From positions 9,135,001 through 9,199,000 of the forward strand of contig CM042541.1 of the NCBI GenBank assembly GCA_023630585.1: 64,000 bases of DNA, read 5' to 3'. Position numbers and translations under genes: made by a program. This stretch comes from Cranoglanis bouderius. Lineage: Eukaryota > Chordata > Actinopteri > Siluriformes > Cranoglanididae. The notes under the pieces are model-generated. The model saw only the letters and a program-made list of their open reading frames with translations. It had not been told where the DNA came from and made no database searches. Shown in pieces: positions 37,301-51,900 of this stretch (the first letter of the stretch is position 1; the number at the start of each line of letters is the position of its first letter).

Positions 37301-40300
37301 CGACATTAACATATCAAACAGTCCATAGAACACATTAGAATATTCAGACTCCAGAGATTTCATCCCTGACCTTTAACTCATCCATAAAGAACAATAATCA
37401 CGATTTTGTTTTATTACGTTCCAAAATTTTGCTATGATTAAACAATGTTGTACTTTATACAGCAGTGGCAATAAAGTTTTGTTTTTTTTTGTAATTAAAA
37501 TTGTTTTATTGTGCAGTGATTGTGAGTACTGAATAAAATTTTTTGGAAGAGCAATCCGTCTTTTAGATGACTGAAAAAATCATATCTTGAAGACATGAAG
37601 GCATTTTTACAAAACACAAACTGTATAATGATAAAAAACACACATCACAGTAGTACGGAATTCCCAACAAACCGTGCATTATTATTTTTTCTTTCTTGTT
37701 TTCTCATGATCACGATCTTGCCTTAATTTTCTCATGATATCGACATAACAAAAGTTGTTTTCTCGTGATCATGACATTATTCTTCTGCGTACTCGACATG
37801 ACAACGTGTTTTCATTGTTCTGGAGGCAGCAAAAGCTTAGCGCAATCCCGCAGCATCATGAAAGAACAAATTAGTTTTTACTTTGATCAGGGACTCGCTA
37901 TATTGTGACCCTGAATGGTTAGTCAGTTTCCTTGCCAGCCAACTTGAGGGACCAGGACGTCTGCACAGACACAGAATGATGTTTGAAAGATGCTGTTTAA
38001 ACAGCTTTTTTTGTGTCAAGATCACGAGAAAATTACATCAAGATCACGAGAATATAACTTTTTGTTATGTGGAAATCATGAGAAAACAAGAAAGAAAATA
38101 ATAATAATAATGTATGACCTCTCAGGGCTTCCATACCATACATTAGCAACTTCCAGTCAGTTTGTAATTATTAAAAAGAACATAATATATATGATATCCA
38201 TGATATCTGAGAAGCATACCCATATACACCGACATAATTTAGCACAATATCAATATTATATCCTCGCATCGCCCAGCTCTAGGTACATTATTTACCCTAC
38301 AGAAATTTGTTAAATAAATTGCTGGAACACGATGCAATTTCCTTTTCAAAGCCACACCAGGACAGCTGATTTCATCCCACAGAGACGTTATTTTCCCCTG
38401 ATTAGTCAGCACGAATGGACAAGTTTTTAAAAGAGTCTGAAGGTTTGTTTGGAGGTTGTCAAAAAGACCAGACATCTAAACGGTATCATCACACACAGCG
38501 TTCGCTCTCCATCAGTCGGCTATGAATCAGAGATGAAATGAAAAAATGGCAAAATTGCATTTTGTAATGACATTCGTTTCATAGTGACCCAATACCTGCC
38601 AAATCATTATTTAATTATTTATAAATGTATCTGACACACACACAGTAAAAAGTGTCCTAGTTGCTCATCATCTTGTACACAGACAGAGAGACTGTGTGGG
38701 TGAGAGACAGTCTTAAACCTTAGCCATTAGTCACGGTGTAATAATCAATGATGTGTTCTTGTAAAGAAAATTCTTTCCAGAGTTACCTTATAGGAATAAA
38801 CTTACAAGGACATGAGAGGAAAACTCATGTAAGAGTCTGAGAGGAGCTGCGTACTTGCTTACTAACTTTCAGCTAGCAACTACCTAACTAGCTAGCTAAG
38901 TTACCACAGGTGGTTATTGCTAGCAACAACCAACAAACTTCAGTATTTATGCCAAATGTGCAAATATTCAATTGTATTCTCCACTTCTAGCCTTATAATT
39001 TTAAATCAGCTTTGAAAGCATTGTTAAGCTAAAATAAGTCAAATATTTGCTAAGTAGCACACAATACTATGATGCCTTTTGTCAGGTTAGTCTAAGCTAG
39101 CTAGCAATAACTTAGCAATAAATGAATCAGGAGAAAATAAGACTAAAAATTAAAAGATGTTCTGATGACGTCTTCCTAATAAGCAAACAAGCTACATGTA
39201 ACAGAGTTCAGATCAAATGTACGGATATCAAGCTGGCATCGGCTAGAACATTAGCTGCCTACCAATACCTTCAGAGATGTCAACATTGCTAACAAGACAT
39301 TCCTAGGAGGTGGAGAGAAAAGATACAGTTTTTACCAGAAAAACTCTATGGTGGTGGACAAGATGTCACGCCAAACGACAGTAAGAGAACAGCGTGGTAA
39401 AAGTCTGGTTTGACACTACGTAATAATTAGCAGCTCCTCAATTTTTATTACCGAACAAAGACACCACAGTTAACACTAATTTAGCTGAAAAAGCAGAACG
39501 TTTACAACAGCTATATCAAGGGGTCAAAAATCATAAATGGTATGGATGTTAACCTAAGGCTACTACATGAGGCTAGCTAGCTGTTTGCTAGCTCACCAAA
39601 AGCAGAACCAACCTCTGTATTAAACACTGCTTATACTGAACAAGTAAATATTTAATAATTGCATTGCACATTTTTAACATGTACACATTAATTATAGAAG
39701 TCTTGTAATGATTTTACTGGCGAGACAATAAACAATACATCTTTAATATTTAGGTAGGATCAAGAACCTTTACTCCTGAGACATAAGAACGTCCAAGAAG
39801 GCATTTTTATCATCATCATCATTATTATATGTATAACAATATAGCTATTATTATATGATGCTGATCATACAGGTACAGGAAGGATACATGAAGGTACAGT
39901 AAATCCTGTAGAGAAAAAAACCCTAAAGCAAAATTACAGATCCTATTTTAATTTTTTCCCCACTTCTCTCCAGGCTTCTTCTCTCCACATGACTGCTTTG
40001 CTTTTGTGATCTCCCTAATCCAGCTTCAGAGACGCCACTCCAACACGCTGCCCTGAAGCACCTATTGACTCGGCTCTTACTGCCCCGCCCGTTTCAAATG
40101 CATCGATCTGCTCCGGCTCTCATAACGAGCTTGAAAATCCACTGTTTTCCTCATTAACCCTTTAGTAAAAAAATAAAAATAAAAAAACTTTCCAAGCGAT
40201 GTTTGTGTCATCCTGTTTCTTCCATCTCTTACTTTCATAAACACCCTGCCATTAGGAGTAACTTGTGAAGCTCGATTACTACAAACATCCTTCAAAATGC

Positions 40301-40871
40301 AAATAACTAAGACGTAGCACTTCCTGAAATGTTTTATTCCTCTTATACCACAGCAAATGATTAGCTATTTTATTTAGAAAAAGAATGACACATCATACTT
40401 TTTTTATCCATTTATAGTGACATTTAATGTTGTAGAACATCTTCTGTCCTGAAGACTTTCCTGTGTCAGAAAACTTGAAGTACAGTCGTACTTTTTATCC
40501 ATTTATGGTTACAGTTAGTGTTGTGTGTCCATGAAATATCTTAATATCTGTTTCCACATGTAGCAGCACCAGCTTTCAGCTAAATGTGTTATACAACTCC
40601 AACGACTAATCGATATTATCAACTATCAACACAGATAATAAAAAATATTTGGCAACAAATTTTGTTATGGATTAGTTAGCTTGACAACATTTACACTTCC
40701 AATCAACGTCACTTATTTGGAATCATTACAGCTGTTAGCAGTGACAGAACAGACAGACTGAACACCAAACAGAGTGCAACAGCAACCTATTAAACCCCAT
40801 CTGTCAGCATAATACACGGTAATAATTAATAATAATGATGGGGTGGGAAGCTAGCGGAGAGAGAGTGCGAG

Positions 40872-40909
<38 letters not shown>

Positions 40910-42786
40910 ATGACCTTTCTGATAAAAAGACTAATAATAATTATATCATCTAATTAAAATGTATCCATTAAAGCAGAGATGGGAAATCTGTCATCATAAT
41001 GTCAACATGCCGACTGTGTAATTTTTCATCGCAGTTCTTATTAAATCATTTATTGTTTGTAGTTAAATAAAATAAAAAATTGAAGCCATTTGTGCACGAA
41101 TCTGTACAAGCACTTGTTACTAGAGTGACAAAACCCACATTTTTAACCATCGCATTGTAATCAGATGGGCCTATTTCATATTTCAGTGGAACGCCTGGGT
41201 CCCCACTTTGCCCTTCATGGTACTTTCATGGTACTTTCATTGCTACACCTTATATCTTAAGTTAGAGAAGTTACAGGGTTACAATAATTTCTGTTAGCTT
41301 TGTACTTTCCACACATTTTTTAAATTACATTTTAATTTAGATTCCTGTTGACATTATTTATATATACTGTATATTTATATTATGCGAGCCTCTAGACAAA
41401 CCTAGCAATTTATTTAAACATACATTAGCAATTGTGATGCACTCGATGCAGTTCTAAACAACAGCAACTGTTTATACAAGCTGAAAGGGCAGGTTCACTC
41501 AACTCACCCCCAGTGTGTAACGCCATCAGTTATCACCACTGTTCTCAGTAACCAATCGCTGATCAGCATTGTTCCCAATGACAAATTACTCATCACCATT
41601 GTTCCCAACAACCAATCACTGAATACCATTGTTTTGAAAGACCAATCACTGATCATTATTGTTTCCCAAAGACCAATCACTGGGCACCATTATTCTCAAC
41701 AACCAATCACTGATCATTGTTCCTAGTTACCAATCACTGATCACCATTACCATCAACCAATCACTGATCACCACTGTTCTGAAAGACAAATCACTGATCA
41801 TTATTATTTCCCAAAGACCAATCATTGACCACCATTATTCTCAACAACTAATCACTGTTCACCATCGTTCCTAGTTACCTATCACTAATCACCATTATCA
41901 CCAACCAATCACTGACCACCACTGTTCTCAACACCAGTCACAAATCATTATTATTCCCAATGACCAATCACTGATCACCATTATTCCCAACAACCAATCA
42001 CTGATCACCACTGTTCTCAACACCAGTCACTGATCATTATTATTCCCAATGACCAATCACTGATCACCATTATTGCCAACAACCAATCACTGATCACCAT
42101 TATTCCCAACAACCAATCACTGATCACCAATATTCCCAACAACCAATCACTGATCATTGGTCCTAGTTACCAATCACTAATCACTATTGTTCCCAACAAC
42201 CAATCACTGATCATTGGTCCTAGTTACCAATCACTAATCACCATTGCTCCTAACGACCAATCATATTCTGATAAAACTCTTTTCTCAGCATTTTTAGAAA
42301 ATGTTCCTTAATGTAACACGTTCTGATATCAACATGCAAATGATCATGATGAATAATTGAATATGGTAATTTGCCCATGACGTCATCTGACGACTTACAG
42401 CAACGCTTTGAGCTTCACAGACCACAATTTGAGAAGCATACAGTTAGAGGACCTGGTGGTTGGACACCATGTAGCCGTTCTGTAGCTTTATTTCCTACAT
42501 TTTTACTGTTAATCCTGAAAATATCGAGTGTTTTTGCCAAAACATTCACTCATATACACTGTTGCAGAGATGCAAACACATGCAAACACGAATGCTACAC
42601 ACCCTATCACCACATTCTGCCCAACACACACACACACACACACACCTGTCCTGCTCCAAGACAACAGGTGAGATACCCATCAGTAGCAAGCTCGCGCTCC
42701 GTTCAACGTGACTGCTTTCCTTCAGACTCCTGAATGCTTGCTTTAAAAAGAATTTATGATGGAAGATGAAGCCCCCCAAACACACA

Positions 42787-42829
<43 letters not shown>

Positions 42830-43359
42830 CCTTCTTACCCTGCTATGTAAACAATACTTGAGTCCACACACGCACACACACACGAGCGCGCGCGGCGCAT
42901 TCCTGATGGGTTACATTCGGTAAACGGCAAACCGGCTGCCGCGCGACCCCTATACAGCCCATATTCGGTACGTTATACCGCGCACGAGCGTCCAAAACTC
43001 CTCCACTTTCAATACACACGCTACAATTTAAATGCTTAATTAAGGAATTATGACATCAATCAATAATAATGACTCACTCTAAGTGTTAAGATATCAAATC
43101 CAGCAACAGTCTCGTGCACTTGGAGGAAGAAGCCCCGTGATACCGGTTTTGGCGTCAACGGAGAGCACCGCGCGCACTTACCGACGTTTCTGCTCGGGAT
43201 CCAAGCGCCGCCGTAACGTGAGACACGGTCGCCAGACGGGCCGCGCGCGCCAGGAACGAGCAGGAACCTCCCCCCCCAAAAAGCGTCAAAACTCGAGAAG
43301 TGTAACGGACACCCGCTCCTGCTGTAGCTCCGCGATTTAGGGCTCTACCGTTCCGCCCC

Positions 43360-43412
<53 letters not shown>

Positions 43413-44216
43413 CGCGCAAACTATCAAGAGCGTGATACCGACCCGGAGAAAGGAACGGATGTGACTTGTGTTGCGCGTGTTTTCGGTTTGCAAAGCTGCT
43501 GTTGTAGGAAAATAATCAACGACGTTATGATGTGAAGAAGCGGGGTTACTGTTACATCCCCAACGGTGATTCTTTTCCTATAACAGCACGTCCTGAAGTG
43601 TTTTATTCCTCTTATACTTAAAAAAAAAAAAAGTAATAAAGAATGACACTTTTATCCGTTTATTGTTACATTTAATGTTGTGCAACTTCCGCAAAACAAA
43701 GTTCCTGTTCTCACTTATGTTATAGCAGCTAAAAACGGTCGTTCCTTCACCAACCTCTATTTTTTTGTCATGTTAACAAAGATGTTGGAAAACTTAAAAG
43801 CGCTGACACTGGAGACTCCTCCCATAAATGTTAAATAAACATCTCCTTACTTTAAGAAAACTTCATCATATCTGCAATTTGTAAAAAAAATAAAAATAAA
43901 AATAAATAAATAAATAATAATAATAATAATAAAATAAAAATAAAAATCTGTTTATTATTAGTGGAGAGCCCACCGTACAAGTCCCTGTGAATGAGCTGTT
44001 ACTATAGAAACGATAACGTATTAGAAAGAGTGCATTACCTGTGTTGCTTCTGTTACAGAAAATTAATCAACACCTTCTAACCTTCTGACCAATCAGAATC
44101 CAGGATTCAACAGCATTCAGCTGTAGTACAACAATTTAAGACACCAAGTAGAGAGACATTTGGGATTCGGAGTATGTGCTAAGTAGCCCATTATGACACA
44201 CACACGCACACACACA

Positions 44217-44262
<46 letters not shown>

Positions 44263-44510
44263 CACACGCGTCTGACTCGTTGACCACGCATATGTCCGGC
44301 ATTCTTTGCTCGTCCTGTTGTGCACATGTACTGTGGCTGTCCGCACTTGTCTTCCTGCGGGAAATGCAGAACAACTGGGCTGCTGTTCCTCCCCCACTCC
44401 TCCGTCCTCCGTCTCGCTCATCATCAACGGCTCGATGAGTAACGCAGCTAACAATCCACTCCGGATTCATTATCAGCAGCTGCTGTATTGGAACAACTCA
44501 TCTCACATTC

Positions 44511-44586
<76 letters not shown>

Positions 44587-45919
44587 CCAGCAATGCCAGA
44601 AATCACTGACTCAGACACACACACATATACATACACACACATGTCATAACGTCCTGAATGGAGTCTTTAAGAAGTGATGAACAAGGCCTGAGTTTGTCCT
44701 CCATGTTGGAGTTGTTTTAACTAACAGTGCTGTTTCAGTCGTCTCCATGGCCGTAAGTAGTTATGAAGACCTCGAGATCTGGAACACTCTACTTTCTGAT
44801 ATATACAGTGGGTATAGAAAAGAATCACCCCCCTTTAAAATAATCACATTTTGTTGTATACAGTAAGTAGACAAATTGGGACGCAGCAAGTGGCATGTTA
44901 TGAGGATCGGTTCTCAACTGACCTCAGAGCAGCTCACGAGGAACACTTAAGGTCTGCCTTTACGCTGCGTTCGGCTAAAACTCGGGACTCGGAATTTCCG
45001 ACCTCCAACTACGAAAAAGTAAAAGTCAGAATTCCTACTCATAAACTCTCCTCAACCCAGAGTACACCAAGTGACCACAAATCAAAATGGCCGCTCACAG
45101 CATCAGCAGTAAACACAGCAGCACTTCTTAACTTTAAATGATTTATTCTGTATATACAAGTGTTTGCTTTAGCTCATCAACTTACAGACATATTCACTTG
45201 TTAAAGCTATAACACTGATTCTACAGTTCACTGGTTTGAGGAGGAAAATATACATCACTCATGACACATAGCTGGCTAGCGTGCTGCTTGCAAAAGACGA
45301 ACATGGAGACATCCGTTTTGTTCCCTCTTTGTAGCTCGAACGCATGGAGGAGGAAAATGACATAAGTTCCGACTTCCCAGCTCCCGGTTAAGTGATACGT
45401 AAAGCTATTTCAAGTAAAGTCAAAGTTCTTATCTTAGTCTTATTGTATTAGAAGATAATTTAGCTATTTCTTGAGAAATAAAAGCTTATAATAAGTAAAA
45501 TTATCTGCCAATAAAAGAAGAATAAGACAGCTTTAAATGAGTAAAAATATTTAGAAATCTTACATTTGTTTAAAAACTGTCGAACAAAGAGAAATATTAA
45601 TTGAATTTGCCTATAGTCCAGATATTTTTCCTGGCTAATATATAATTGTTTTTGTTTATACTTACACTTTCTTATTAATTACTGTACGTAACATCTTTTC
45701 ACTAGAATATAATTTTCGTTTTGGATAAACTGGTTGAACGAGAATACGGTTTTTTAATGTAATTCTAATATACAAAATAATGAGTAGTGAAAAACTTGAG
45801 TAAAATGTAGACCCTGTTCACGGCCCGGCTCGCCTTGTAGCCTTCCTTTGTGAGGACGAATTGTTATGTGAAAGTTATTTTGACTCCTGTGGGAGTGCAG
45901 TCATAAAAGCCTCACTACA

Positions 45920-45965
<46 letters not shown>

Positions 45966-48900
45966 CAAATAATTCTGCAGCTACTGGGACAAAAAACACA
46001 CAACAGTCTTATTTCCTTTGCATTTTCCTGTTTATTGCTCTCTGCGTCCTGCTCAAAATTCCGGATATGGGACGTGTGTTTGGTTTCCTACCACCTACTC
46101 CTCCCCATCCTCCACAAAATTCCAATACAGAATCAGTAAGAAAGAGAGTTTCAACTGTAACAACATCTTTACGCACTAACGTAGACACATGACTGCGCTA
46201 ATTACTCCTTAGTCCTAATAAAAAAAATACAAAAAAAATTTCTTTACAAGTTAAAAAACAACTGGCTAGCAGAGTGACGGTCATACCCTAGCATACCTAG
46301 CAGTTCTAGCTAACCAATTTATGCTAGCAGAATATTTTCTGAATGTTAAGTTTCTAGGAAATTTATATACAGTATATGTATATATGTATTTATATAATAA
46401 TACAAAAATAATCTGATGATCAGCAAATCATCAATAAGTTTAGGAAAAAAATCAGACCATACTTTTAAGAAATATGACGTGTTGGGAAAACTCCTCCTCC
46501 TTTTACACTGTTACCACCATGAAGTTAACACGATCCCTGAAAAGGTTCCTAAGTTCTAGAAAAGGTCCTTGGGTTCATCAGATTGTGAAGAAATTCCTGA
46601 AATTCCTTTTTTTAAAAATTGAATTTCTAAAACCGTTTCTGGGTTCCTGAGTTCCCAAAAGAATTCCCAAAGTTCCTGTATTTCTAAAATAAATAAATAA
46701 AAAAATTCCTAGCTCCTGAAAAGATTCCTACATTCCAGAAAAAAAAAAATCCCTGGATTCCTACAAAAGTTCCCCAATTTCAAAAGGTCTCTTGGTTCCT
46801 GGAAAAGTGCTTCAAAGGTTCCTGGGCTCCTGAAAAGGCTGATCAGTTCTGGGTTCATGAAAAGGTTCCAAAAGAGTTCCAAAGAAAATGGGGACCAGGA
46901 AAAAACTGGGGGGAAAAAGAGTCTGTGAATTCCTGAAAACATCTGCATATTTCTCAAAAAATGTCCCTAGGTTCCTGAAAAGGTTCCTATGTCAAGAAAA
47001 ATATTCCTGGATTCATCAGAAGTTCCTTGATGGCTGAAAAGGTTCCCGAATGACTACAAAACAGTTTGTGGGTTTCTGAGTTTCAGAAAAAAAAAAGTCT
47101 CTGGGTTCCTGAAAAAAGTCTATGGTTTGACAGAAATGTCCCCCAGTTTCTGAAATGATTACAGTGTCCATGAATTTTCTGAAAAGGTTGCTGGGTAAAT
47201 GAAATTGTTGCTAAAACATTTACAGGTTCCTGAAAAAAGTTCAAGTGTTCCTGAAAAGCTCGTTGTGCTTCTGAAAAGATTCCTGTGGTAAACATGCAGA
47301 CTGGAGCTGCTGTGTTTTGTTTTTTTTGTGGTCGATGATGTGGGATGTGAGTGGTAAAAGGTGAAGGACCTCTGTTTGTTAGATGTTACAGGGAGTTCAG
47401 ACAGGCAATAACATTAGCGGATTACATGTAGATCGTCTCGGTGCAGATATACGACTCCTGTCACAGCGGGAGGTCTTGCTAAGTGAACCGGCCCTGCCTC
47501 GGTTAAACCACATAAATAAAACTGATTCATGTCGAACACATCCAACACGACTGCTGTCTTCAATGGAGAAGGATGCGTCTCTGATACCGATCATAAACCA
47601 CAAGAGCAAATTGGTTGTAGCTGGTTTCAAGAGGAAATGAGAATGTGTCCTCAAAAACATCATAACACGTAGAATAACACGTTCTCTAACTGCATTAAGA
47701 GTTGAACCTCCAGAGGTTTACTGTATTACACCACTCTCCTCATAAAACCACTGCTCCAGAGACAAAATAATATGACAAATGAGCAACGAATTGTGATTAA
47801 TGTTCATTGGATAATTAAATTGCCTCCAGAGTGATGGATTGGCTAGCTGAAGCTGTCCAAAAGAGCTGTGTTTTAAAATGTAGAAGTAGCACGTTAGGAC
47901 CACTTCCAGGATTAAAAAATGAGAGAAGGTAAAAAAGAGTGGCCTTGCATTCATGTAATCATGTACTCTCACTTATCAGTTGCATGGATTAGCAGAACAT
48001 GAGAGCTTTCAAAACAACCTGAAAATGTGGGCTTAAATTTTTTTTAAAATATATTGGCCTATTATGTCACAGTGGTGTTAAATTAATTTTTTTTAATTCT
48101 GATTGGTCAGAAGGTGTTCATTCATTTTCTATAACAGTAGTGCTGACTATAGTCAATAGCAGACAGTATAATAGTATAATGCTCCTCCTTTTTAAAAAAT
48201 TTAAAATGTGTGTACTTGTTGATATGATGAAGCATTCTGCATGGAGACTTTTATTTAACATGTTTACAGAAGGAATCTCCAGTGTCAAAGAATCAAATTA
48301 GTTATCAAACTAGGAATCAAATTATGAATCAAAGAATCAAACTAAGAATCAGATTATGAATCAAAGAATCAAACTAGGAATCAAATTAGGAATCAAAGGA
48401 TCAAACTAGGTATCAAACTAGGAATCAAAGAATCAACCTAGGAATCAAATAGTCAAGCTAGTTATCAAACTAGGAATCAAAGAATCAAACTTGGAATCAA
48501 ACTAGGAATCAAATTCTCAATATCAAATTATGAATAAAAAACTAGGTATCAAATTAGGAATCAAAGAATCAAACTAGAAATCAAATTATGAATCATATAA
48601 TCAAACTACAAATCAAAGAATCAAACTAGGAATCAAATTAGGAATCAAAGGGTCAAACTAGGTATCAAACTAGGAATCAAAGAATCAACCTAGGAATCAA
48701 ATAGTCAAGCTAGTTATCAAACTAGGAATCAAAGAATCAAACTAGGAATCAAACTAGGAATCAAATTCTCAATATCAAATTATGAATAAAAAACTAGGTA
48801 TCAAATTAGGAATCAAAGAATCAAACTAGAAATCAAATTATGAATCATATAATCAAACTACAAATCAAAGAATCAAACTAGGTATCATACTAAGAATAAA

Positions 48901-51900
48901 AAAAAATGAAACTAGGGATCAAATTAGGAATCAAAGAATCAAACTAGAAATGTTCTCATTTCTATGTCTGTTTCAGTCTTTTTGTCCCATTTTTACCAAA
49001 CAACTGTCAGGAGACAATCCTATCACGAGACTAGTTTTCCTGTCAGAAAGTTTGACACGTTTTACATATGGACAGAACTAAGGGTGGGTTGCTATTTGTA
49101 AGAATGGAACGTCACTGTGTCATTGTGTTTTGCACTGATTATACTGAAAATCCTTTAGAAGGAAACCTGCCTAAGGATATAGAATAATTCACTCTTACAT
49201 TGAGGAAAGGGTTGCATTTGCATTTTAACTACCCTGTTCCACTGTAAGAGAACTCTGTTATAAAGGTATGACATGCAAATTTCCCCAGAAACCTCACAAT
49301 TTACATTTGGCACAGTTTGAATCAACAACACTGTGCTTTATAAGAATGGTTTTCAGTAGTCGAGACTATAAAAAGACGACTGTTTTGCCGGCGAGCTCCC
49401 AGGCGTGGAAGGTGAATGTGCTCGTCTGAAGCCCAGCAGGAGGGCTGAAGTGGATAAAGGTTGGTCCTGGAGGTCACCATCAGCTAATAACTGCTCTGTT
49501 TGCCTCCTGCTGTGTCCTCTATCCATCCATCCATCTCTCCAGCTTTTCCTGTGCTGCTCAGATAACACAGCCTACTTCCCCCGTCACTGAATCCAATCAC
49601 GAGCTCATCTATCAGCCCAAGCTGCCCGAGTGGACGCTGTGATGGGTAAATACATCTCTGTCAGAGGACAGATGTGCAAATACGGGCTGGGCTGCAAGAG
49701 ATGACGGGAAATCTGAGAAGTGGAGCCAAGGAGGTGGTGGAGGGGAGGAGTAGAAATCTCGTACAATATATCGTGTCCGGACGCAAGATGGTCAGCCAAA
49801 CCCGTGCTGGACATCAATGTGCCATGCTGTGCCACACTATACAGCCTTTCCATCAGCACAGATGCCCGTCATTAAGAAGACAGCCGTGACTCAACGGATT
49901 TGTCTCGGTGTATGCCTGAAATGCATAGAGCAGGAGGGAATGGACTTTGTCCACCTGCTGTTGCCATTATGCCACATTCGCCCAGGCACCTGCTCCTGCA
50001 CCGTCTGCACACACACCACATTAACCTTTGGCTCTAGTCTACAGCTCACATGGACCACTGAATCAGCAGAGTTTAAACACAGTGCAATACTCAAGCCTCA
50101 TTTATCAATCATTTGGATTTTTTATTTTTTATTTTTTGGCCAAACCGAGTTAAAAATTCAGCCATATTTGCAAAAGTTTCAATAATTTTCTTTATACGCA
50201 TGTACATATGGTCAAAACTGATCAATGTCAATCAAGCATGTTCACGGCAGAACTGATTTACATCTAGCCACGCCTACAAAACTCCACAAAAAGCTCACAG
50301 AGGGCTGAAAATGACAAAACGATGACCAAACTGTGACACAGTGCTTCCTGTCATTTTTCCTGGATACGTTCTGTTCCTGATTCTGCAACAAGTGGAAAAA
50401 TAATCATTTCCATTATAGCACAGCGCTGCTTAATTCTCGAACCTGACAGTAGTTCCTGAAAGGTGGCAAGTCAAATCACTGGTTTATATTATTACGCTCA
50501 TTATAATATGTTATCCTTTTTTATAGTAGCAGCTAGAAAAACATATAATTGTTGATGTGGTCAGGAGATGTTGATTTAACGTTTATGGAAGGAGTCTCCA
50601 GTGTCAGCGCTTTGTAACAGTGGTGTATTAACAGTAACAGACGTGATGACGCTCTTGAATTGAAACAATAGATCCGGGCGCGATCAATCACGGCGCGACA
50701 AAGCGAGATGAAACAGGTCGTCCAATTAGATTTGAGCTTTAGATCACGTGCCGGGAGCCGCTGCTGTTTCACAAAAGGACGAGATAGGTGGCGCTATAGC
50801 ACAGAAAGCTGTTTTGAAAACCATTGTAAACACTGAAGAAAAGTATTCTGGAAGAGAGAAGAGAATGGATGTTGAGTTTTTGTTATTATGGATTACTCAC
50901 AGCAAAATCCATTTTAAAATCCATTTTCTTTCTTTTTCTGTGCTCCTTAACAGTTTGTGTGCCTTGTGGTGCTATGTGCCAACATTTAAGTGACTCTCCT
51001 TCTCAGTGGTCAAAGACGATAGGCCGATCAGCTGAATAGTGGGTTACGCCACCTAGTGTGCAGGGGTAAAATGCATTCTCGGTTAGCGCCACCTATCGTG
51101 CAGGCGTGAATTAGCCAAAGGCGATCAATCGTTTCGCGTTCGGTGTGAAAGCACCGTTCGCCAGTGATTCGCTTCGCTTTATCGCGTCACGCTCAGTGTG
51201 AAAGGGCCTTAAAGCTTTAACTTTATGGAGGAGTTTACACTTTTTGCGGTTTCTCGGTAACATGACAAGCTGCAGTTTATAGCTGCCATAATGTAAGTGA
51301 GAACAGGAACAAAATATTTTCGCAGACATTCTGCAACATTAAATGTAACTATGAATGGATAAAAACAATAACGTGTCATTATTTAATAAATAAAAACCAA
51401 TCATTAACAAATTTGTGTGGTATAAAATACTTCATGACATGCTACTATATGAAAATATTCAAAAATTGGATGGATGTTGATTACTTTTCTATAAAAGCAT
51501 ATCTCATTATCTTTTGGGATTCTGAATGATATGTAAGTACTGAGTTAACAGTAATTACTAAGGTACCATAAACCGCTAACAAATAGGAATAAATAGGCTA
51601 AATTCACAGCAGTCGCAAGTGTTTTAGGTTCAAACCTGCACATTTCCATTAAAACTAATTCAATCACTGTGGGTTCAGAATGTTTCTGGTAATGGATGAG
51701 GAAATTGTAGCTTGTATTTTCCTGAACCCAACCTTCTAATTTAATTTAAGTGTTTGAGAGTCTGACTGTAGGTGGTGTAAACATGAACTCAACTCTAACC
51801 CCAGCTGTTGCTCTGAGGAAACACTGGGAATGAAAGCAGATGTTTAAATGTCAGCCTTGTCAGCATGGTGTGTGAATTCGGGCTCTGACAGTTCCTCAAC

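Larger units (their letters stand above)
42880..43460. promoter_or_regulatory. CpG-rich island
   Basis: Dense CpG between about 42883 and 43340 (ACGAGCGCGCGCGGCGC, GGTACGTTATACCGCGCACG, GGGCCGCGCGCGCCAGG), in sharp contrast to the CpG-poor AT-rich flanks. It overlaps the proposed first exon. Confidence 0.8.

Noticed and set aside
44803..44860. Possible intact transposon starting ACAGTGGGTATAGAAAAGAA
   Set aside because: Only one end-like sequence is visible; no partner inverted repeat was found nearby, so it is at most a fragment.
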